Source: Gammaproteobacteria bacterium
Lineage (GTDB): Bacteria > Pseudomonadota > Gammaproteobacteria > Competibacterales > Competibacteraceae
Direction: 5' to 3'
Assembly: GCA_003562535.1 (NCBI GenBank)
Contig: PWUP01000088.1
Location: forward strand, 1 to 16,704
Length of the DNA stretch: 16,704 nt
Shown: positions 7,801-14,446 of the stretch, in pieces
Position numbering within the stretch: the stretch's first letter is position 1
Layout of the letters: each line of letters begins with the position of its first letter
Notes under the pieces: generated by a model
Databases searched by the model: none
Seen by the model: the letters and a program-made list of their open reading frames with translations, nothing else
Told to the model about the DNA's origin: nothing
Translations under genes and position numbers: made by a program

Positions 7801-8998
7801 AGTTCGCAAGGATTTAGATGACCAGCGCCGAATCTTAGAAAACGATATTTTTCTGCGCATTGAAAAAATGCTGATGGGTAAAACCGCGATCGGTGGCCCG
7901 GCGGGTTTAAGCGAGAATGATAAAGTAACTAAAGGTTACTTGAGCAAACTCCCACGCGAACGTTGGTTTGAGATTCGTTTACGTGATGAGGACATCCATG
8001 ACCAAATGGAAGTCATTCATGATCAACTGACCCAGCAGCGCGAACATTTTGCCAACCGCCTGGAAGAGCAGCGGCAAAAATTGACTCAGGGTGATGATTT
8101 AGCACCCGGTGTGCAGAAAATGGTCAAAGTGTACTTGGCCGTTAAGCGGCGTATTCAGCCTGGCGATAAGATGGCCGGTCGCCACGGCAACAAAGGGGTC
8201 ATTTCCATGATTGTCCCTCAAGAGGATATGCCGTATCTGGAGGATGGGACTCCGGTGGATATCGCACTCAACCCGCTGGGCGTGCCTTCTCGTATGAACA
8301 TCGGTCAAGTGCTGGAAACTCACCTCGGTTGGGCCGCGAAGGGCCTGGGTCGGAGGATTGGGCAGATGTTAGACGCCCAAGCAGAGATCGCTGAGTTAAG
8401 AGCTTTTCTGGATGAACTGTATAACGTCAATGCTCACTCTAAGCTGGATCTCGATCAATTTAGCGATCATGAAATCATTGAGTTATGCCGTAATCTCAAA
8501 GCGGGTGTCCCTATGGCAACACCGGTGTTTGATGGCTGCGGTGAAGAAGATTTGAAGGCCATGTTGCGTTTAGCGCGCTTACCCGAAACGGGTCAAGCCA
8601 CCTTAATCGATGGGCGCACCGGTGAGCCCTTTGATCGTCAAGTGACCGTTGGGTATATGTACATGCTCAAGTTGAACCATCTGGTTGATGACAAAATGCA
8701 TGCACGTTCCACCGGGCCTTACAGTTTGGTCACGCAGCAACCTCTTGGCGGTAAAGCGCAATTTGGAGGACAGCGTTTTGGTGAGATGGAGGTCTGGGCC
8801 TTAGAGGCTTATGGAGCGGCTTACACCTTACAGGAAATGTTAACCGTCAAATCTGACGATGTGACGGGTCGGACCAAAATTTACAAAAATATTGTCGATG
8901 ATGATCACCGCATGGAGGCGGGCATGCCCGAATCGTTCAATGTGTTGGTCAAGGAGATCCGCTCCTTAGGCATTAATGTTGAGATGGACAAAGACTGA
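4850..8998 (+). CDS. rpoB: DNA-directed RNA polymerase subunit beta
   Basis: The beta subunit forms one pincer of core RNA polymerase and much of the active site. It is 1382 residues (E. coli 1342) and complete. The rifampicin region SQLSQFMDQNNP starts at Ser538. The positions matching E. coli D516, H526 and S531 are Asp545, His555 and Ser560, all the sensitive type. GDKMAGRHGNKG (1105-1116) holds active-site lysines 1107 and 1115. The C-terminus VLVKEIRSLGINVEM is standard. Residues about 425-450 are a ~26-residue insertion relative to E. coli, between the KFNRRVGRE and DDIIDV segments; an insertion of this kind is known in Xanthomonas-type beta. The start is ATG 4850, with GAGG (4839-4842) seven bases upstream. 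It lies downstream of an attenuator and is co-transcribed with rpoC. Confidence 0.99.
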   Translation: MAYTFTEKKRVRKDFGKRPSILEAPYLLATQLDSYREFLQDVPPERRRDKGLHAAFKSVLPIVSYSGNAVLEYVSYRFGDPVFDVRECQLRGLTYAAPLRVKLRLAILDKDSEAHTVKDVRENEVYMGEMPLMTENGTFVINGTERVIVAQLHRSPGVFFDHDKGKTHSSGKSLYSARIIPYRGSWLDFEFDAKDLLFARIDRRRKLPVTVVLRALGYETADMLEMFFETNTLRFVGDTVQLALIPERLRGETASFDIMLGEQVVVEEGRRITAKHIRELSKAGVTELQVPLEYLLGKVMAHDVLDQETGELIAQANDELTQEQLEQIQAAGITELRTLYINEVDRGPYISQTLRTDLTRTQLEAQIEIYRMMRPGEPPTKEAAQTLFHNLFFSEDRYDLSIVGRMKFNRRVGREDCEGLGELVDRRYAETLPDIAQFRQYKERCASTTGGDDIIDVIKVLIAIKNGSGEVDDIDHLGNRRIRCVGEMAENVFRIGLVRVERAVKERLGLAESEGLTPQDLINAKPVAAAIKEFFGSSQLSQFMDQNNPLSEVTHKRRISALGPGGLTRERAGFEVRDVHPTHYGRVCPIETPEGPNIGLINSLAVYARTNDYGFLETPYRRVVDSRVTDEIVYLSAIEEGHYVIAQANATLDAEGQLSDALVSCRHQNEFALSSPDKVQFMDVSPKQIVSVAAALIPFLEHDDANRALMGSNMQRQAVPTLRAEKPLVGTGIERKVAIDSGATVVARRGGIVDSVDSGRIVVRVHDEETEAGESGVDIYNLIKYTRSNQNTCINQRPVVRVNDQIARGDVLADGPSTDMGELALGQNLLVAFMPWNGYNFEDSILISERVVQEDRFTTIHIEELSCVARDTKLGQEEITADIPNVGESALAKLDDSGVVHIGAEVKAGDILVGKVTPKGETQLTPEEKLLRAIFGEKASDVKDTSLRVPSGMDGTVIDVRVFTRDGVEKDARAKQIETNELDRVRKDLDDQRRILENDIFLRIEKMLMGKTAIGGPAGLSENDKVTKGYLSKLPRERWFEIRLRDEDIHDQMEVIHDQLTQQREHFANRLEEQRQKLTQGDDLAPGVQKMVKVYLAVKRRIQPGDKMAGRHGNKGVISMIVPQEDMPYLEDGTPVDIALNPLGVPSRMNIGQVLETHLGWAAKGLGRRIGQMLDAQAEIAELRAFLDELYNVNAHSKLDLDQFSDHEIIELCRNLKAGVPMATPVFDGCGEEDLKAMLRLARLPETGQATLIDGRTGEPFDRQVTVGYMYMLKLNHLVDDKMHARSTGPYSLVTQQPLGGKAQFGGQRFGEMEVWALEAYGAAYTLQEMLTVKSDDVTGRTKIYKNIVDDDHRMEAGMPESFNVLVKEIRSLGINVEMDKD

Positions 8999-9015
8999 CC
9001 CCCTGTGAACCTTAA

Positions 9016-9031
9016 GCCGCTGGCAAGCGGT
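9016..9031 (+). other. Small hairpin in the rpoB-rpoC gap
   Basis: The 74-base gap contains CCGCT (9017-9021) and AGCGG (9026-9030) around GGCA, extendable by one G-U pair. No T tract follows. The palindrome TCAATGATTGA (9031-9041) adjoins it. There is no promoter-like or terminator-like signal, so rpoB and rpoC should be on one transcript. The hairpin may be a processing or stability element, or chance. Confidence 0.4.
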
Positions 9032-9072
9032 CAATGATTGACTGACGGTAGCCACTGACGAGTGAGCGTGCA

Positions 9073-12000
9073 ATGAAAGATTTACTGGAAATGTTTAGGC
9101 AAAACGAAACGCTAGAAGATTTTGATGCTATTCGCATCAGTCTAGCGTCCCCAGAGATGATCCGAGCTTGGTCGTATGGTGAGGTGAGAAAGCCGGAAAC
9201 CATCAATTATCGGACGTTTAAACCAGAACGCGATGGTTTGTTTTGCGCTAAAATCTTTGGTCCAACTAAAGATTATGAGTGCCTATGTGGTAAGTACAAA
9301 CGTCTAAAGCATCGCGGGGTTGTCTGCGAAAAATGCGGCGTTGAAGTTACTCTGGCCAAAGTGCGCCGTGATCGTATGGGGCATATTGATTTAGCCAGTC
9401 CAGTGGCGCACATCTGGTTTTTGAAATCATTGCCGTCACGCATCGGTTTATTGCTGGATATGACACTGCGTGATATTGAGCGCGTGTTGTATTTTGAATC
9501 CTATGTAGTCACTGACCCAGGCACCATGACCCCTATGGAGCGCGGCCAGTTACTGTCGGACGAGGCTTATCTGGAAGCCCTCGAACAGTACGGTGATGAT
9601 TTTACGGCACTGATGGGCGCCGAAGCCGTGCTGGCTCTGCTCGATAGCCTTGATCTGAAAGAAGAAGCGATTAAACTGCGTGAAGATCTCGCTGATTGCA
9701 CTTCAGAAACTAAGTTCAAGCGCATCACCAAACGCCTGAAACTGGTGGAGTCATTTATTGACTCGGGGAATAAGCCTGAGTGGATGATTCTCAAAGTATT
9801 GCCTGTGCTGCCTCCAGATTTGCGCCCCTTAGTGCCGCTGGATGGCGGACGGTTTGCGACCTCTGACCTCAATGATCTGTATCGGCGGGTGATTAACCGC
9901 AATAACCGCCTAAAGCGGCTGTTAGAGCTGAATGCCCCCGATATCATTGTGCGTAATGAAAAACGCATGTTACAAGAGTCGGTCGATTCCTTACTGGATA
10001 ATGGCCGCCGTGGCCGTGCGATTACCGGCAGTAACAAACGTCCGCTGAAATCGCTGGCCGATATGATTAAAGGCAAGCAAGGTCGCTTCCGGCAAAATCT
10101 CCTAGGTAAACGGGTCGATTATTCAGGGCGTTCAGTGATTGTGGTGGGGCCGACACTGCGCTTACATCAGTGTGGCTTACCCAAAAAAATGGCTCTGGAG
10201 TTATTCAAGCCGTTTATTTTCTCCAAACTGATTCGGCGCGGCATTGCGACTACGATCAAGGCGGCCAAGCGCTTGGTGGAGCGAGAATCTGCCGAAGTTT
10301 GGGATATTCTTGAAGAAGTGATCCGCGAACATCCAGTGATGTTAAACCGAGCACCGACCTTACATCGTCTGGGCATTCAGGCGTTTGAACCGGTATTGAT
10401 TGAAGGCAAAGCCATTCAATTGCATCCACTGGTCTGCACCGCTTTTAATGCCGACTTTGATGGTGATCAAATGGCGGTGCATGTGCCGCTGTCCATTGAG
10501 GCGCAACTGGAAGCCCGTGCCCTGATGATGGCGTCTAATAATATTCTCAGCCCCGCCAATGGCGAGCCGATTATCGTACCTTCTCAAGACATTGTGCTGG
10601 GACTGTACTATATGACTCGTGAACGCATCAACGCCAAAGGGGAAGGCATGATCTTCGCGGATGTCGAAGAGCTGCATCGTGCTTATGAGAACCGGATCGT
10701 AGAGCTGCACGCTCGGGTGCAGGTGCGTGTCCCGAAACGGCAGATCGATCCAGAGGGAGCGGTGATCACCGGGTATGAGCGGGTACAGACCACGGTAGGT
10801 CGAGCCTTATTGCTCGAAATCTTGCCGCCGAACTTACCCTTTGATCTGGCCAACCGTGTGCTCAACAAAAAAGCAATTTCACGGTTGATCAATGCCTGTT
10901 ATCGAGCCGTTGGTCTCAAAGAGACGGTGGTGTTTGCTGACCAGTTAATGTACACCGGTTTTTATTACGCGACTCGCTCAGGTGCCTCGGTAGGTTTTGA
11001 AGATCTGGTCGTGCCTGAAGAAAAAACCGCTATCCTCGATCAGGCAGAATCAGAGGTCAAAGAAATCCAGAGCCAGTATGCCCAGGGCTTAGTGACCAGC
11101 GGTGAACGCTATAACAAGGTGGTGGATATTTGGTCACGCACCAACGATGCGGTGGCTCGAGCCATGATGGACAAATTAGGCAAAGAAACCGTGGTGGATC
11201 GTGAGGGCAATGCGCTACAGCAGGATTCCTTTAACTCAATCTATATCATGGCCGATTCAGGGGCGCGTGGTTCAGCCGCACAGATTCGCCAGTTAGCGGG
11301 TATGCGCGGTCTGATGGCTAAGCCCAATGGTGATATTATCGAAACCCCGATCACGGCAAACTTCCGCGAAGGTTTGGACGTGTTGCAGTACTTTATTTCC
11401 ACCCACGGTGCGCGTAAAGGTCTAGCCGACACGGCACTGAAAACGGCTAATTCGGGTTATTTGACGCGGCGTTTGGTGGACGTGGCGCAAGATGTGGTCG
11501 TCACTGAGATTGATTGCGGTACCCGCGAAGGGGTGTTGTTAACCGCCATTGTTGAAGGTGGGGAAATTGTCGAGCCGCTGCGAGATCGGGTATTAGGTCG
11601 TACCTTGATCGATACGGTGTTTAAGCCCAGTACTGATGAGGTTCTTATCCCCGCGGGTACCCAATTGGGTGAGCGAGAAGCCGATGTCTTGGAAGAACAC
11701 GGCATTGATCGGCTGATGGTGCGTTCTGCCATTACCTGTGAAGCGCGCTATGGGATCTGTGCAACCTGCTATGGACGCGATTTAGCCCGTGGGCATTCCG
11801 TAAACATCGGTGAAGCGGTCGGTGTGATGGCGGCACAGTCCATTGGCGAGCCAGGCACCCAGTTGACTATGCGGACTTTCCACATTGGGGGTGCGGCCTC
11901 GCAGACCGCCGCAGCAAATAATGTCCAAGTCAAATCCCGTGGGCGAGTGCGCCTGCAAAACATGAAGGTGGTGCGTAACCGCGATGATCGCTTGGTCTCT

Positions 12001-13263
12001 GTGTCGCGTTCTGGTGAGGTGATTTTAGTCGATGATGCCGGTCGTGAGTGCGAACGCCATAAAGTCTCACATGGTGCCTTGCTGACGGTTGAAGATGGTG
12101 GACGTGTGGAAGCCGGCGATATTGTCGCCACTTGGGATCCGCATATGCACCCTGTGATTACTGAAGTGGCTGGACAAGTTCAGCTTGTTGATTTTGAAGA
12201 TAACGTCACCGTGCAAAGAAAAATCGATGAGGTGACGGGTATTGGTTATTGGGAGGTGTTGGATCCCAAGCAGCGAGCCGGTGTCGGGCGTGATAAACGT
12301 CCCGCTGTTAAGCTGATCAATGCCGACGGTAGCGATGTCTTCATTCCTGATACAGATCAACTGGCCTCTTACCCACTGCCACCGGGTACAACGGTGAATA
12401 TTGCCGACGGTGATGAGGTTGCTGTGGGTGATGTCATTGCGCGTTTGCCGCAAAAGTCCAGCAAGGCCCGCGATATCACCGGTGGTTTGCCGCGGGTGGC
12501 AGATTTGTTCGAAGCCCGCCGCCCCAAAGAGCAGGCCATCTTAGCCGAGGAGTCGGGCACAATCAGCTTTGGCCGTGACACCAAAGGTAAGCAACGTTTG
12601 ATCATTACTGATGCTGAAGGGGTACAGCACGAAGAACTCATCCCCAAGTGGCGGCATATTAATGTCTATGAGGGTGAAAAGGTTGAGCGGGGTGAAGTCA
12701 TTGCCGACGGTGAACCGAATCCGCATGATATTCTGCGCCTCATGGGGGTGCCTGATCTGTCAAATTATCTGATCAAAGAGATTCAGGATGTGTACCGCTT
12801 GCAGGGGGTGAAGATCAATGATAAGCACATTGAAGTCATCATCCGCCAGATGCTGCGTAAAGTGGAAATCACCGACCCAGGCACAACTCGGTTTATTAAA
12901 GGCGAGCAGGTTGAACGCTCACGGGTGCTGGATGAAAATGATCGGGTACTAGCCGAAGAAGGCATTCCCGCTCAGGTTGAGCCTCTGTTATTAGGGATTA
13001 CCAAGGCGTCGTTAGCCACGGAGTCCTTTATTTCAGCGGCTTCATTTCAAGAAACCACCCGAGTGCTCACTGAGGCCGCTGTGCGTGGGGCACGTGACGA
13101 TTTGCGGGGGCTTAAGGAGAATGTGATCGTCGGTCGGTTGATTCCGGCTGGAACTGGCTTGGCGTATCATCGGGATCGGCAGGAACGCGCAACACCGAGG
13201 GAGCCAGAAGATCTGTTCAAGTCGTCCTCTAATGCCAAATCAACACCTGATGCCGTGGAATAG
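9073..13263 (+). CDS. rpoC: DNA-directed RNA polymerase subunit beta'
   Basis: Beta' supplies the catalytic magnesium site, bridge helix, trigger loop and clamp. It is 1396 residues (E. coli 1407). Zinc site one is Cys70, 72, 85 and 88 in CLCGKYKRLKHRGVVCEKC. The catalytic NADFDGD is at 459-465, with Asp461, 463 and 465 binding magnesium. Zinc site two is Cys815, 889, 896 and 899. The trigger loop has Met933 and His937 in LTMRTFHIGG. The C-terminal tail is polar and low in complexity (SSSNAKSTPDAVE). The ATG at 9073 gives the family N-terminus MKDLLEMF. The Shine-Dalgarno is weak (GAGTGAG, about 6 bases away), which fits coupling to rpoB. Confidence 0.99.
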   Translation: MKDLLEMFRQNETLEDFDAIRISLASPEMIRAWSYGEVRKPETINYRTFKPERDGLFCAKIFGPTKDYECLCGKYKRLKHRGVVCEKCGVEVTLAKVRRDRMGHIDLASPVAHIWFLKSLPSRIGLLLDMTLRDIERVLYFESYVVTDPGTMTPMERGQLLSDEAYLEALEQYGDDFTALMGAEAVLALLDSLDLKEEAIKLREDLADCTSETKFKRITKRLKLVESFIDSGNKPEWMILKVLPVLPPDLRPLVPLDGGRFATSDLNDLYRRVINRNNRLKRLLELNAPDIIVRNEKRMLQESVDSLLDNGRRGRAITGSNKRPLKSLADMIKGKQGRFRQNLLGKRVDYSGRSVIVVGPTLRLHQCGLPKKMALELFKPFIFSKLIRRGIATTIKAAKRLVERESAEVWDILEEVIREHPVMLNRAPTLHRLGIQAFEPVLIEGKAIQLHPLVCTAFNADFDGDQMAVHVPLSIEAQLEARALMMASNNILSPANGEPIIVPSQDIVLGLYYMTRERINAKGEGMIFADVEELHRAYENRIVELHARVQVRVPKRQIDPEGAVITGYERVQTTVGRALLLEILPPNLPFDLANRVLNKKAISRLINACYRAVGLKETVVFADQLMYTGFYYATRSGASVGFEDLVVPEEKTAILDQAESEVKEIQSQYAQGLVTSGERYNKVVDIWSRTNDAVARAMMDKLGKETVVDREGNALQQDSFNSIYIMADSGARGSAAQIRQLAGMRGLMAKPNGDIIETPITANFREGLDVLQYFISTHGARKGLADTALKTANSGYLTRRLVDVAQDVVVTEIDCGTREGVLLTAIVEGGEIVEPLRDRVLGRTLIDTVFKPSTDEVLIPAGTQLGEREADVLEEHGIDRLMVRSAITCEARYGICATCYGRDLARGHSVNIGEAVGVMAAQSIGEPGTQLTMRTFHIGGAASQTAAANNVQVKSRGRVRLQNMKVVRNRDDRLVSVSRSGEVILVDDAGRECERHKVSHGALLTVEDGGRVEAGDIVATWDPHMHPVITEVAGQVQLVDFEDNVTVQRKIDEVTGIGYWEVLDPKQRAGVGRDKRPAVKLINADGSDVFIPDTDQLASYPLPPGTTVNIADGDEVAVGDVIARLPQKSSKARDITGGLPRVADLFEARRPKEQAILAEESGTISFGRDTKGKQRLIITDAEGVQHEELIPKWRHINVYEGEKVERGEVIADGEPNPHDILRLMGVPDLSNYLIKEIQDVYRLQGVKINDKHIEVIIRQMLRKVEITDPGTTRFIKGEQVERSRVLDENDRVLAEEGIPAQVEPLLLGITKASLATESFISAASFQETTRVLTEAAVRGARDDLRGLKENVIVGRLIPAGTGLAYHRDRQERATPREPEDLFKSSSNAKSTPDAVE

Positions 13264-13278
13264 TTGAATAGCCTGTGT

Positions 13279-13320
13279 TGACTTCTCGTCTGTGAGCCGC
13301 GTGCCGCAGATGAGAAGTCA
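13279..13320 (+). terminator. Long hairpin after rpoC
   Basis: Fifteen bases past the rpoC stop, a 14-bp stem (13279-13292 with 13307-13320, one G-U pair) encloses a 14-base loop. This is the strongest inverted repeat in the window. No T tract follows, so it is not a canonical intrinsic terminator. It may be an mRNA 3'-end stabiliser, a double-strand processing site, or a helper for Rho-dependent ending of rpoBC. It may also act on both strands. Confidence 0.5.
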
Positions 13321-13434
13321 GAGTCTAAGCCCTAGGTTATTCATTTGCCTGTGGGTTATTACGGTTAAATCCAGTCCTGTAGCGTCTTTCCACTGGGCTA
13401 TAATCCGCTGTTGCGAATTTATTAGTAGGCTGCC

Positions 13435-13463
13435 TTGACGAGCCGCTAAAAATCCCATACAAT
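13435..13463 (+). promoter_or_regulatory. Sigma70-type promoter of the str operon
   Basis: TTGACG (13435-13440) and TACAAT (13458-13463) are separated by 17 bases. Each hexamer differs from consensus at one position and the spacing is ideal. An AT-rich stretch GAATTTATTAG lies just upstream of the -35. The expected transcript start is near 13470, giving a leader of about 76 bases before rpsL. This is the clearest promoter in the window and shows that rpsL-rpsG-fusA(-tuf) is started separately from rpoBC. Confidence 0.85.
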
Positions 13464-13474
13464 TCTCTGTCTTT

Positions 13475-13505
13475 GGCAGACAGACCCATGTCGGCCGTTT
13501 TTTTT
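13475..13505 (+). terminator. Terminator-like hairpin in the rpsL leader
   Basis: GGC-A-GACA (13475-13482) pairs with TGTC-G-GCC (13489-13496), with one A/G mismatch and a 6-base loop, followed by G and eight T (13498-13505). It lies only about 5 bases after the predicted start from the promoter at 13435-13463 and 40 bases before rpsL. It could stop read-through from rpoC, attenuate str transcripts, or both. The sequence features are seen; activity is inferred. Confidence 0.6.
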
Positions 13506-13545
13506 ACTGTCTAACGCTGCGTCTTTCAAGAGTTCAAGGGTATCC

Positions 13546-13920
13546 ATGGCGACGATTAATCAGTTGGTGCGCAAGCCGCGCCTGTCAAAACAGGACAAGA
13601 GCAATGTTCCCGCGCTCGAAAGCTGCCCACAAAAACGAGGGGTGTGCACAAGGGTTTATACAACCACGCCCAAAAAGCCTAACTCCGCCCTGCGTAAGGT
13701 GGCTCGGGTACGTTTGACCAATGGTTATGAAGTGACCAGCTACATTGGCGGCGAAGGCCATAATTTGCAAGAGCACTCAGTCGTTCTCATTCGCGGTGGA
13801 CGGGTTAAAGACCTGCCCGGTGTCCGTTACCATGTGGTGCGCGGTAGCTTGGATACCCAAGGCGTAAGCAAGCGACGTCAAGGGCGCTCTAAATATGGCG
13901 CAAAACGGCCTAAGTCCTAA
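13546..13920 (+). CDS. rpsL: 30S ribosomal protein S12
   Basis: S12 lies at the decoding centre and helps set accuracy. It is 124 residues, as in E. coli. TTTPKKPNSALRK holds Lys43 and Lys44, and GGRVKDLPGVRYH holds Lys88 and Asp89. The residues changed in streptomycin-resistant strains (43, 88, 91) are wild type. It starts at ATG 13546 with AAGGG (13536-13540) five bases upstream. It is the first gene of the str operon, followed after 34 bases by rpsG. Confidence 0.99.
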   Translation: MATINQLVRKPRLSKQDKSNVPALESCPQKRGVCTRVYTTTPKKPNSALRKVARVRLTNGYEVTSYIGGEGHNLQEHSVVLIRGGRVKDLPGVRYHVVRGSLDTQGVSKRRQGRSKYGAKRPKS

Positions 13921-13954
13921 TTTACTTATTAACAAATAGATATAGCTGAATCCA

Positions 13955-14428
13955 ATGCCAAGAAGAAGAGAAGTCCCTCAACGCATTATTCTACCGGATC
14001 CAAAATTCGGCAATGAAATGCTGGCCAAATTCATCAATATGGTCATGGAGCGTGGTAAAAAATCCATTGCCGAAAAAATTGTTTACGGCGCTCTGGATGA
14101 AATGGCCACCCGTACTAAAAATGACGATACGGTGGAGTTGCTCGAACAAGCTTTGGACAACGTCCGTCCAGTGGTTGAGGTCAAGTCACGGCGTGTCGGG
14201 GGGGCGACTTACCAAGTCCCTATCGAAGTGCGCCCTGTGCGCCGTAATACTTTAGCGATGCGTTGGATTATTGATGCTGCCCGCAAGCGTAATGAAAAGT
14301 CCATGCCTAAGCGTCTAGCCGGAGAGCTGCTGGATGCGGCAGAAGGGCGGGGTTCAGCCGTTCGCAAACGCGAAGAAACTCATCGCATGGCTGACGCTAA
14401 TAAAGCGTTTGCACATTATCGTTGGTAA
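13955..14428 (+). CDS. rpsG: 30S ribosomal protein S7
   Basis: S7 starts assembly of the 30S head and contacts tRNA at the E site. It is 157 residues, ending in FAHYRW as in the short (non-K12) form of E. coli S7. The basic N-terminus MPRRREVPQR binds 16S rRNA. The ATG at 13955 has no clear Shine-Dalgarno (upstream TAGCTGAATCCA), which suggests coupling to rpsL translation. The rpsL-rpsG gap is 34 bases, much shorter than the E. coli gap that carries the S7 repressor site, so that control may be absent or different. Confidence 0.98.
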   Translation: MPRRREVPQRIILPDPKFGNEMLAKFINMVMERGKKSIAEKIVYGALDEMATRTKNDDTVELLEQALDNVRPVVEVKSRRVGGATYQVPIEVRPVRRNTLAMRWIIDAARKRNEKSMPKRLAGELLDAAEGRGSAVRKREETHRMADANKAFAHYRW

Positions 14429-14446
14429 ACACCTGAGGTACTTGCT

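Noticed and set aside
9567..10076. 169-residue open frame opposite rpoC
   Set aside because: Antisense shadow, Arg/Ser-rich, of a fully conserved part of rpoC.
13399..13404. TATAAT as a second str promoter
   Set aside because: No acceptable -35 hexamer at 16-18 bases upstream and no TG extension, while a far better promoter lies at 13435-13463.
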